23,340 bases of DNA, from positions 1 to 23,340 of the forward strand of contig JBDHDH010000075.1 in NCBI GenBank assembly GCA_039591615.1, in the 5' to 3' direction. The position numbers and the translations under genes were made by a program. Positions within the stretch are counted from its first letter, which is position 1. Each line of letters starts with the position of its first letter. This DNA comes from JBDHDH01 sp039591615. GTDB lineage: Bacteria > Gemmatimonadota > Gemmatimonadetes > Gemmatimonadales > GWC2-71-9. Below are positions 16,345 to 22,787 of the stretch, in pieces. The notes under the pieces are model-generated. The model saw only the letters and a program-made list of their open reading frames with translations, was not told the origin of the DNA and ran no database searches.

Positions 16345-17524
16345 GTACTACCGCGACCTGCTGAAGCAGCGACCCCGCATCGAGGCATTTCAGCGAGCGA
16401 TCGCTGCGGTCGTGACACCTGGTGACCGAGTGCTCGAGATCGGAGCGGGACTCGGGACATTTGCCTTCTTCGCGGCCGACGCCGGTGCCGCTCGCGTGTG
16501 GGCCATCGACGGAGACCCGATCGTCCACGTGGCCAAGGCAGTTGCTGCGTGGAACGGATACGCGGACCGCGCCGAGTTCATTCGTGGATGGATACCCAGC
16601 GTCGAGCTGCCGGAGCGAGCGGACGTCGTCATCTTCGAAGATTTCCCGCCGCGGCTCCTCGACGCACGCACCTTCCGTCTGTTGCGTTGGGTGCATCAAC
16701 GATACGTATCGGCCGAGGTACGAGCGGTGCCGGCCGCAGCTCGGTTCTACGCGGCGCCCGTCAGCTCGCGTCGGATGTGGGAGGATGTCGGTCCCTTCGA
16801 CGCCGACGACACCGCGTATGGAATCGACTGGAGTCCGAGCCGGGACTACCAGTCCAATCTCCCGATCAACACACGGCTCGGTCATGAGGACCTGGCGGCC
16901 GACCCCATGTGCCTGGGGACCGTCCGGTTCGACTCACCTCCGTCGATCGAGGACTTGGTGGGTCACGCGGAGTGGACGCTCAGGACGGGCTGCACGGTAC
17001 ACGGCATCGCCTATTGGTTCGACCTCGAATTGGGTGGCGGCGAGCAGCTGTCGAACCGGCCGGGGGTCACTCCTGGATCCTGGGGGCACCTCACTCCTGG
17101 ATCCTGGGGGCACCTGTTCCTCCCGCTGGAGGAGCCGGTGGACATGCCGAGTGAGGAGATCCTCACGCTTGCGTTGAGACCTCACCCACTGCCGGACGGT
17201 TGCCCAGGCTGGCTGTCGTGGGACGTGACCGCCGGCGGTATCACGCGCCGTGGCTACGAATTAGCGAGCGTTCCCGCATCGGTGGCCGATTTCGAGGCGG
17301 CCTCCCCAGACTTCGTTCCCGAGCTCGACCTCGCAGGGCACCTGGAGGCGCAGGTGTTACAGCTCACAGACGGCACGCGGTCGGTGCGCGATATTGCGGA
17401 GGCGATCGTACGGGTCCGCCCGGACTTGGCCCAGGCGGAGGCGGAGCGTCTCGTGGTGGCGGTCCTGCGGAACAGGATCCGGCTCGGTCGCGCGACGGTC
17501 GCCGCCGGTAAGGAGGTACGATGA
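16331..17524 (+). CDS. PRMT-like SAM methyltransferase with C-terminal helical domain
   Basis: A 397-residue class I methyltransferase of protein-arginine-methyltransferase type. V-L-E-I-G-A-G-L-G-T-F at 34-44 is motif I, V-W-A-I-D-G-D at 56-62 post-I. F-E-D-F-P-P-R-L-L at 102-110 occupies the place of the PRMT double-E loop. R-A-V-P-A-A-A-R-F-Y-A-A-P at 131-143 fits the strand after it. G-I-A-Y-W-F-D at 225-231 and the W-G-H segments near 251-262 match the PRMT beta-barrel and THW loop. Residues 335-390 form an added helical domain (L-T-D-G-T-R-S-V-R-D-I-A-E-A-I) resembling the C-terminal half of PqqD. The TTG start is set by GAGGGG and by coupling to PqqD. Residues 247-262 are a duplicated octapeptide. 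The stop overlaps the peptide gene as ATGA. The substrate is likely the neighbouring peptide (inference). Confidence 0.85.
   Translation: MSDIKYYRDLLKQRPRIEAFQRAIAAVVTPGDRVLEIGAGLGTFAFFAADAGAARVWAIDGDPIVHVAKAVAAWNGYADRAEFIRGWIPSVELPERADVVIFEDFPPRLLDARTFRLLRWVHQRYVSAEVRAVPAAARFYAAPVSSRRMWEDVGPFDADDTAYGIDWSPSRDYQSNLPINTRLGHEDLAADPMCLGTVRFDSPPSIEDLVGHAEWTLRTGCTVHGIAYWFDLELGGGEQLSNRPGVTPGSWGHLTPGSWGHLFLPLEEPVDMPSEEILTLALRPHPLPDGCPGWLSWDVTAGGITRRGYELASVPASVADFEAASPDFVPELDLAGHLEAQVLQLTDGTRSVRDIAEAIVRVRPDLAQAEAERLVVAVLRNRIRLGRATVAAGKEVR
17067..17114 (+). repeat. Perfect 24-bp tandem duplication inside the methyltransferase gene
   Basis: Two identical, adjacent 24-bp units at 17067-17090 and 17091-17114, each containing GGATCC and a GGGGG run. 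They keep the frame and encode T-P-G-S-W-G-H-L twice (residues 247-262). Complete identity suggests a recent duplication or an assembly artefact. Confidence 0.97.
17510..17517 (+). promoter_or_regulatory. Very strong Shine-Dalgarno for the peptide gene
   Basis: AAGGAGGT, nearly the full anti-16S complement, ends 3 nt before the ATG at 17521. It is the best ribosome-binding site of the cassette, consistent with the peptide being made in excess over the enzymes. Confidence 0.8.
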
Positions 17525-17769
17525 CCGAGGAACGCCGACGAGAGTTTCTCAAGAGGCTGGCCAAAGGAGCTGTGTACGCGGCGCCGGTGATCCGAACGAT
17601 GTCCGCTCCCCTGGAGGTGGTCGCGCAAGGGCACTCGACGAGCCACAAGAACGACCACGGACATAAGGGCCACGGAGGTCCCTGGGCGGGATCTTCGGCC
17701 GGAGGCAGCGGTCTCGGCGGTCCGCCTCCGGGAACGCAACCGCCGCCGGGGTCCACGCCACCGCCATAG
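17521..17769 (+). CDS. Twin-arginine-leader small peptide, candidate modified precursor
   Basis: An 82-residue protein. The N-terminus reads R5-R-R-E-F-L-K11, a Tat-type twin-arginine motif, followed by a short hydrophobic stretch (A-V-Y-A-A-P-V-I, 17-24) and a possible signal-peptidase site after V-V-A at 33-35. The rest is low-complexity: five His within 38-51 (G-H-S-T-S-H..H-G-H-K-G-H), then Gly/Ser and a Pro-rich tail ending P-P-P. There is no Cys, and no Arg after R25. Position as last gene of a kinase-nucleotidyltransferase-PqqD-methyltransferase cassette, with an ATGA overlap and a very strong ribosome-binding site, makes it the likely substrate. It could instead be a small exported metal-binding or structural peptide. 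The family is not one I can name. Confidence 0.75.
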   Translation: MTEERRREFLKRLAKGAVYAAPVIRTMSAPLEVVAQGHSTSHKNDHGHKGHGGPWAGSSAGGSGLGGPPPGTQPPPGSTPPP

Positions 17770-17923
17770 CCCACCTCATTCGCTTCGCGAGCGAGAGGAC
17801 CAGTACGCGCTCCGTGCCACCGTTGGCATCGGGGCGCGACTCGTTTGTTGACCAGCGTCGTCCCGTTCGACTGTTTTCAAAGAGGAACCCTGATCGGCGG
17901 AACGACGTTGTAGGCAGCGAACC

Positions 17924-19348
17924 ATGGAACGCTTTGATCTGATCGCCATCGGCGGAGGAACGGCCGGGCTCGTCACGGCCTCGGGAGGTGCCAGTCTGGG
18001 CCTCCGTGTGGCCCTCGTCGAGCGAGATGCCCTTGGCGGTGACTGCCTCTGGACCGGTTGCGTGCCCAGCAAGGCACTCATTGCCTCTGCCCGCCTCGCC
18101 CATGCCATGCGCCACGCCTCATCCCTCGGCCTTCATGACGCAAGCCCTTCTCACGTTTTCGAAACGGTCATGCAGCGAATGCGAACCGCGAGGGCGCGAG
18201 TGGCCGAGCACGACGATCCCGAACGATTCCGGAAGATGGGCGTCGACGTGATCTTCGGAGAAGCGCGATTCGTCGCAAGCGACCAGATTCGCGTAGACGG
18301 CCGGACTCTCCAGAGTCCACGCATCGTGATCGCCACCGGCGCCATACCCTCGGTGCCACCCATTGGTGGGCTCGCCGACGCGGGATACTTGACGCACATG
18401 AACGCGTTTGACCAGAAAACGCTTCCTGCCCGCATCGCGGTGGTAGGCGGTGGCCCCATCGGGCTCGAGTTCGCGCAGGTCTACCGCCGGCTCGGTGCCG
18501 AAGTCGTAGTGATCGAAATGCTGTCCCAGCTCCTTCCAGCGGAGGAGCCAAAAGCGGCTGCGATACTCCGGGATGTCCTGACTCGGGAGGGGATCGAGAT
18601 CCGAACGGACGCGCAGCTGGATTTGGTGGAGACACCCGACACTGGAAGGAAGGTGTTGCATCTTCGCAATGGTTTGGGTCGGCGCGAGACACTCCTTGTG
18701 GACGAGATCTTCGTCGCAACCGGTCGGCGTCCCGACACTGGCACCTTGGAGCTCGAGGCAGGTGGAATTGAAACGACCGGGGGCGCCGTCGCCGTCGACG
18801 ACACGTTGCGAAGCTCCGTCCGCGGGGTCTGGGCGGCGGGGGACGTGGCTGGAGGTCCCCAGTTTACGCACGTCGCGGACTACCAGGCGAAGCTCGTGTT
18901 GCGCAACGCGATCTTCCCCTTATCATCGAGGGCCGATTATTCGACCGTTCCGGCCGTGACCTATACCGATCCGGAAGTGGCGCGGGTCGGGCTCACCGAA
19001 GCCGAAGCGCGTGAGCGTTATGGTGATGTGCGCGTGTACGGCTACGAGTTCGCCGATCTCGACCGCGCCATCGTCGACGGGCACACCACGGGATTTGTGC
19101 GAGTGGTCACCCGGGGCAAGGGAAGGATCGTTGGGGCCACGATCGTTGCTACCGGCGCTGGCGAGCTCCTCATGGCCATCGTCGTGGCGATGAAGCAGAA
19201 GATGCCGCTGGCCAAGCTGTCGCGCGTGATCTATCCCTATCCCACGATGGTCGAAGCGGTGAAGCGAACGGCAGACGCGTTCTACCGGGAAAAGCTCGAC
19301 GGGCGAACCGGGCGCTTGGTGCGACGGGTGGTGCGATGGCTGACCTAG
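17924..19348 (+). CDS. MerA-like FAD-dependent pyridine nucleotide-disulfide oxidoreductase
   Basis: A 474-residue class I flavin disulfide reductase. G10-G-G-T-A-G-L binds FAD. G-G-D-C41-L-W-T-G-C46-V-P-S-K is the redox-active disulfide. A-V-V-G-G-G-P-I-G-L-E-F-A-Q binds NAD(P), its second strand ending V-V-V-I-E-M, which leans towards NADH. G-V-W-A-A-G-D-V is the second FAD motif. The C-terminal interface segment reads I-Y-P-Y-P-T-M-V-E (436-444); the H-P-T catalytic His of dihydrolipoamide dehydrogenase is Tyr here, as in mercuric reductase. The MerA N-terminal heavy-metal domain and C-terminal Cys pair are missing, so true mercury reduction is unlikely. It leads the operon and overlaps the TVP38 gene by 13 nt. 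Confidence 0.9.
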   Translation: MERFDLIAIGGGTAGLVTASGGASLGLRVALVERDALGGDCLWTGCVPSKALIASARLAHAMRHASSLGLHDASPSHVFETVMQRMRTARARVAEHDDPERFRKMGVDVIFGEARFVASDQIRVDGRTLQSPRIVIATGAIPSVPPIGGLADAGYLTHMNAFDQKTLPARIAVVGGGPIGLEFAQVYRRLGAEVVVIEMLSQLLPAEEPKAAAILRDVLTREGIEIRTDAQLDLVETPDTGRKVLHLRNGLGRRETLLVDEIFVATGRRPDTGTLELEAGGIETTGGAVAVDDTLRSSVRGVWAAGDVAGGPQFTHVADYQAKLVLRNAIFPLSSRADYSTVPAVTYTDPEVARVGLTEAEARERYGDVRVYGYEFADLDRAIVDGHTTGFVRVVTRGKGRIVGATIVATGAGELLMAIVVAMKQKMPLAKLSRVIYPYPTMVEAVKRTADAFYREKLDGRTGRLVRRVVRWLT

Positions 19349-20046
19349 CGCGGTTCCGTCCCTATCTCAAACTGGGTCTGCTGGTAGGGTTGCTCCTCGG
19401 AGCAGCCCTGGTGGTGCGAGCCACACCGCTGGCCGAGTACTTCACCCGCGACGGCATCGTCGCCACACTGGAGGCGGTGCGGGGCTCGATGTGGGCGCCG
19501 CTTACCTTTGTCGTGATCTACTCCGCCGCGACGGCCTTAGCGCTGCCGGGGTCGCTCCTCACGATAGCGGGAGGGGCCGTATTCGGATTCTGGTGGGGTG
19601 CGTTGCTCAACAGCGTGGGGGCCAACATCGGAGCCAACGCCGCCTTCGGCTTGGCACGGAGCCTGGGACGGGACGGCATCGAGCGTATTGCTGGTAGCAG
19701 AATCGCCGGGCTGGACAAAGCGACGGCCGAGCACGGCTTGTTGGGACTCTTGATCCTGCGGCTCGTTCCCCTGGTGCCGTTCAACGCCCTCAACTTCGGC
19801 TCCGGTCTCACGGTTCTGCGCTGGGGTCATTATGCCATCGCCACGGTCATTGGCATCCTCCCCGGGACCCTGGTGTACACGTTCTTTGCGGACGCACTGG
19901 TCCAGGGGTCCACGTCTGCCAGTCAGGAAGCCCGTACCCGCCTCTGGATCGCTGCAGCGCTCTTCGTCGGGTTGGCGCTCATTCCGTTGATCGCTCGGCG
20001 CTTGGGATTCAAACCCAGAACGGCATCATCGAACGAGGTCACGTAA
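19336..20046 (+). CDS. TVP38/TMEM64-family (VTT domain) membrane protein
   Basis: A 236-residue integral membrane protein of the VTT/DedA-related superfamily. Hydrophobic helices lie at about 11-28, 53-72, 75-108 (broken), 134-155, 165-185 and 205-225. P-G-S-L-L-T-I-A-G-G-A-V-F-G at 71-84 and the re-entrant R142-L-V-P-L-V-P-F-N-A-L-N-F are the conserved VTT motifs. Relatives act in lipid scrambling or membrane transport; a specific substrate is not known for this branch. It starts inside the end of the oxidoreductase gene and its TAA shares one base with the next ATG, so it belongs to the same operon. This oxidoreductase-TVP38 pairing is common in bacteria. Confidence 0.92.
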   Translation: MADLARFRPYLKLGLLVGLLLGAALVVRATPLAEYFTRDGIVATLEAVRGSMWAPLTFVVIYSAATALALPGSLLTIAGGAVFGFWWGALLNSVGANIGANAAFGLARSLGRDGIERIAGSRIAGLDKATAEHGLLGLLILRLVPLVPFNALNFGSGLTVLRWGHYAIATVIGILPGTLVYTFFADALVQGSTSASQEARTRLWIAAALFVGLALIPLIARRLGFKPRTASSNEVT

Positions 20047-20855
20047 TGCACAGATGGATCGCTCTGGTGATACTCAGCGCCGCTGCGACACCCCTGCGGG
20101 GGCAGGCTCTACCCGATCACTCGACGTTCGACCGTGTCCTCAAACAGGTCCGTCACGGCGGCCTGGTGGACTACGCCGGTCTCGAGGCCGATCGGTCAGG
20201 TTTGGATGCGTATGTCGACGAATTGGGCCGCACGGACCCCGAGGCGATCTCGACCGGCTCACGAGACGCACAACTCGCCTTCTGGATCAACGCGTACAAC
20301 GCGTGCACCTTGCGTCTGGTAATCGACCACTATCCTATCGAGAAGCGGGGACTCATCGCCGGCATCGTGAATACGGTCGCCGGCGTACCGGACAATTCAA
20401 TTCGGCAGATCCCAAACACCTGGAAGGAGCAGTTCTGCCCCGTAGCCGGGACGGATCGTGCCCTTGACGAGATCGAGCACGAGATCATCCGTCCGATGGG
20501 AGATCCCCGCATTCACTTTGCGGTAAACTGTGCATCCCGCTCGTGCCCGGTGCTCGCACCCCAAGCATATAAGGCGGATTCCCTCGACCAACAACTCGAC
20601 GCTGCCGTGTATCGGTTCGTCAGCGATTCCCGCCACTTCAGGTTGGACCGCACAGCCTCGGCCGTGCTCCACGTGAACAAGGTCCTGGACTGGTACAAGG
20701 ACGATTTCGGCGGGGAACGGGGCGTAGTGGAGTTCCTCATCGAGTACGTTCCCGAAGAGGACGCAGCGTTTCTCCACGAGCACCCCGACATTCGTGTGGA
20801 TTACTTCGATTACGATTGGACGTTGAACGACACCGCGGTGTTCGGAAGCGGCTGA
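20046..20855 (+). CDS. DUF547-domain exported protein
   Basis: A 269-residue DUF547 protein with a short Sec signal peptide (A-L-V-I-L-S-A-A-A-T..R-G-Q-A, cleavage near residue 20). F-W-I-N-A-Y-N-A-C-T-L at 79-89 and H-F-A-V-N-C162-A-S-R-S-C167-P-V-L are the family hallmarks. These Cys/His/Asn positions have led others to compare the fold with papain-like or transglutaminase-like proteins, but no reaction is established. A second conserved block, V-L-H-V-N-K-V-L-D-W-Y-K-D-D-F, lies near 216-230. The start is coupled to TVP38 by TAATG and the stop is 5 nt before the next gene. Likely located in the periplasm. Confidence 0.9.
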   Translation: MHRWIALVILSAAATPLRGQALPDHSTFDRVLKQVRHGGLVDYAGLEADRSGLDAYVDELGRTDPEAISTGSRDAQLAFWINAYNACTLRLVIDHYPIEKRGLIAGIVNTVAGVPDNSIRQIPNTWKEQFCPVAGTDRALDEIEHEIIRPMGDPRIHFAVNCASRSCPVLAPQAYKADSLDQQLDAAVYRFVSDSRHFRLDRTASAVLHVNKVLDWYKDDFGGERGVVEFLIEYVPEEDAAFLHEHPDIRVDYFDYDWTLNDTAVFGSG

Positions 20856-20860
20856 GGGCG

Positions 20861-21547
20861 TTGTCGGATCTCGCCGTCGTCATTCCCACCCTGAACGAAG
20901 CACCATACTTGCCAGGGTTGCTCGGCGATCTTGGGGCCCTCACTGCTCGCCCCGACGTCATCGTGGTGGACGGCGGTTCGCAGGACGACACGCTTCGTGT
21001 CGCCGCAAACGGTGGAGCGCGCACTCTGTTGGCGCCTCGTGGTCGAGCGTCCCAGATGAACACCGGGGCTGGGGCGTCGACCGGCCGTTGGCTCTGCTTC
21101 CTGCATGCCGACGTTCGGATGCCGGCAGCGGCGCGGTCGGCGCTCGAAGGGGTGCTCCGGACGGGAGGAGACGCAGTGGCCGTGTGGCGATTCGGCATTG
21201 AAGGCGCTGGGCTGTGGTTTCGTCTAGTGGAATTGGGCGCTCGCCTCCGCGATCGGCTGGGAGGGCTCCCCTACGGCGATCAGGGCCTCCTCGTTCCTCG
21301 GCGGATGTTTGAAGCGGTCGGTGGGTTCCCCGAGATTCCAATCATGGAAGACGTGGTGATCCTCCGGACGCTCAGACGACGGCACCGCCTGGTGCGCTTG
21401 CCGGCGTCTCTCCGAGTCTCTCCCCGGCGTTGGCGCCGCGAGGGTCCGTTTCTCACCTGGTTCCGTAATATGGGGTTGATCACCGCGTTTCTGGCCGGCG
21501 TATCACCGGAGCGATTGTCGCGCTGGTATCCACCCGACGCCCGATGA
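20861..21547 (+). CDS. TIGR04283-type GT2 glycosyltransferase
   Basis: A 228-residue GT2-fold transferase of the TIGR04283 family, named for arsenosugar biosynthesis. V-V-I-P-T-L-N-E-A at 6-14 is the nucleotide-sugar N-terminal strand, V-V-D-G-G-S-Q-D-D at 35-43 the first acidic loop, F-L-H-A-D84 the DxD-equivalent, and Y-G-D-Q-G (138-142) with I-M-E-D (161-164) the downstream conserved blocks. The TTG at 20861 gives the natural family N-terminus (S-D-L-A-V-V-I-P); an earlier TTG at 20816 is possible but lies deep within the DUF547 gene. GAGG of the DUF547 stop region acts as a close ribosome-binding site. It overlaps the TIGR04282 gene by ATGA. Arsenic involvement is family naming, not shown here. 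Confidence 0.9.
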   Translation: MSDLAVVIPTLNEAPYLPGLLGDLGALTARPDVIVVDGGSQDDTLRVAANGGARTLLAPRGRASQMNTGAGASTGRWLCFLHADVRMPAAARSALEGVLRTGGDAVAVWRFGIEGAGLWFRLVELGARLRDRLGGLPYGDQGLLVPRRMFEAVGGFPEIPIMEDVVILRTLRRRHRLVRLPASLRVSPRRWRREGPFLTWFRNMGLITAFLAGVSPERLSRWYPPDAR

Positions 21548-22137
21548 CCAGTGTTCTCTTGTTTGCAAAAGCGCCGCGGCGTGGCCGGGTGAAGACCCGA
21601 CTGGCACGGGAGATTGGAAGCGCGCGCGCGGTGGCAGTGTATCGCGCACTTGGCTCGCAAGTCGCGGCAGCCGTTCGGAGCAGGTACCCGGTCACCGTAT
21701 GGTACGAGCCCGACGACGCGCGCGCCGAAATGCGCGAGTGGTTGGGAGCGCTGGAGTACCAGCCGCAAGTTCGGGGAGATCTCGGTGTGCGGATGCGGCA
21801 CGCGTTTGCGATGCATTTCGAACGCGGAGATCGGCCGGTGGTTATCGTCGGGGCGGATGCGCCGGGGGTCGACGCCACGGTGATCGCCGAAGCTGAGGCA
21901 GCGCTACGCTCGGTCGACGTGGTGTTTGGGCCCGCGCTGGACGGCGGTTACTACTTGATCGGTCTGAATGCCCCGCTCGGGAAGCTCCTCGAGGGGATTC
22001 CGTGGGGAAGCGCCAGCGTCTTGATCGACTCGCTCGAACGATGCCGCGTTGCCGGCGGCCGCGTCACGTTGCTTCACCCCCTACGCGATGTCGATACAGT
22101 GGCCGATCTGCAAGCTCTCGGATTCCAGTCCCCTTGA
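21544..22137 (+). CDS. TIGR04282-type (DUF2064) nucleotidyltransferase/glycosyltransferase
   Basis: A 197-residue protein of the TIGR04282/DUF2064 family, with a nucleotide-diphospho-sugar-transferase fold. L-F-A-K-A-P-R-R-G-R-V-K-T-R-L at 6-20 is the phosphate-binding signature. I-V-G-A-D105-A-P-G holds the metal-binding acidic residue. G-P-A-L-D-G-G-Y-Y-L-I-G-L at 129-141 is the third block, and D-V-D-T closes the fold. It is regularly found next to TIGR04283, as here, and the two probably act together on one sugar conjugate. It is the last gene of the operon that starts at 17924. The following 114 bp hold a GC-rich 6-bp dyad (22179-22192) but no clear T-run terminator. Confidence 0.9.
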   Translation: MTSVLLFAKAPRRGRVKTRLAREIGSARAVAVYRALGSQVAAAVRSRYPVTVWYEPDDARAEMREWLGALEYQPQVRGDLGVRMRHAFAMHFERGDRPVVIVGADAPGVDATVIAEAEAALRSVDVVFGPALDGGYYLIGLNAPLGKLLEGIPWGSASVLIDSLERCRVAGGRVTLLHPLRDVDTVADLQALGFQSP

Positions 22138-22238
22138 CCCGATCACGTCGGCCTCTCAATATACGCGGTCCGTTTGTGCGCCCGCTCGGGCGGTCGTTCG
22201 TTGTCGTCAGCGACGTTCATCACAAGAAGTGTATGCTT

Positions 22239-22244
22239 GGAGGT
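22239..22244 (+). promoter_or_regulatory. Ribosome-binding site fixing the start at 22252
   Basis: GGAGGT lies 7 nt before the ATG at 22252 and decides against the longer in-frame extension to 22174. Confidence 0.75.
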
Positions 22245-22251
22245 CGGGTCG

Positions 22252-22497
22252 ATGGCGTGGAGAGTGATCGACGCCGAGGGACAGCGTTGGCTCGTCCAAC
22301 CAGCGGCCGAGCGTCGCCCCAACGTTCGACTGTGGCAGCTCATGCTCTCGTTCCGTAGGGCGGAGACCGAGGAGGAGGCGGGTACGCTGTGGGCGTCGTA
22401 CCCGATGGAGTCCAGCTCGAAGTCGTCTCTCTTCGAGGCTGCGGACCGTCTCTCGGACGAGACTCTCAGAGAGATTCTCGCCGAACGCCTTTCCTGA
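22252..22497 (+). CDS. Small hypothetical protein, 81 aa
   Basis: I do not recognise this protein. It begins M-A-W-R-V-I-D-A-E-G-Q-R-W, has a predicted short beta part followed by helices, and is rich in Arg and Glu, with a helical, acidic C-terminus (L-S-D-E-T-L-R-E-I-L-A-E-R). There is no signal peptide, membrane segment or Cys. The good ribosome-binding site, codon use like its neighbours, and the close spacing (17 nt) to the next small gene make it likely to be real. It appears to start a three-gene unit of short proteins; no function is suggested by sequence alone. Confidence 0.65.
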   Translation: MAWRVIDAEGQRWLVQPAAERRPNVRLWQLMLSFRRAETEEEAGTLWASYPMESSSKSSLFEAADRLSDETLREILAERLS

Positions 22498-22514
22498 TCC
22501 ACCTGGGAGCGCCC

Positions 22515-22769
22515 GTGCCTCTTACTTCCGTCCAGGATCTGCGTCGTATTACGGAGGCTGTGAGCCAGCTACATGGTCAAGAGATTCACGACGTCGAGAT
22601 CCGAGCGGACTGCCGGACCCTTCGCGTGGCCCTCGGGGACGGCTATATCCTCCTCGTCACCAGCCTGGTGGACGATGCGGGCAAGCCGCGACTGGACGTG
22701 GATCTCTTGCGTCCCGTCGGGGAGTCGTCTCCCGGACAGCTGGAGGTACCCTTCGAGGATGTCGGGTGA
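22515..22769 (+). CDS. Small hypothetical protein, 84 aa
   Basis: I do not recognise this protein. It has an N-terminal helix (S-V-Q-D-L-R-R-I-T-E-A-V-S-Q-L) followed by three or four likely strands (D-V-E-I-R-A-D, T-L-R-V-A-L-G-D-G-Y-I-L-L-V-T-S-L, L-D-V-D-L-L-R-P), an alpha+beta pattern. There is no Cys, His cluster or membrane segment. The GTG start was chosen because GGGAG (22505-22509) lies 5 nt before it; the longer open frame upstream overlaps the 81-aa gene and lacks a site. It lies between two other small genes on the same strand and is probably cotranscribed with them. Confidence 0.62.
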   Translation: MPLTSVQDLRRITEAVSQLHGQEIHDVEIRADCRTLRVALGDGYILLVTSLVDDAGKPRLDVDLLRPVGESSPGQLEVPFEDVG

Positions 22770-22787
22770 CCGTTCGGCCTGCTCGTC

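Noticed and set aside
17780..17794. Small hairpin TCGCT/AGCGA after the peptide gene as an intrinsic terminator
   Set aside because: The stem is only 5 bp and no T-run follows.
17924..19348. Mercuric reductase merA as the gene name
   Set aside because: It lacks the N-terminal heavy-metal domain and the C-terminal Cys pair, and no other mer gene is nearby.
22179..22192. GC-rich dyad CGCCCG/CGGGCG after the TIGR04282 gene as a terminator
   Set aside because: The loop is too tight for the full stem and the downstream sequence is only mildly T-rich; left as unproven.
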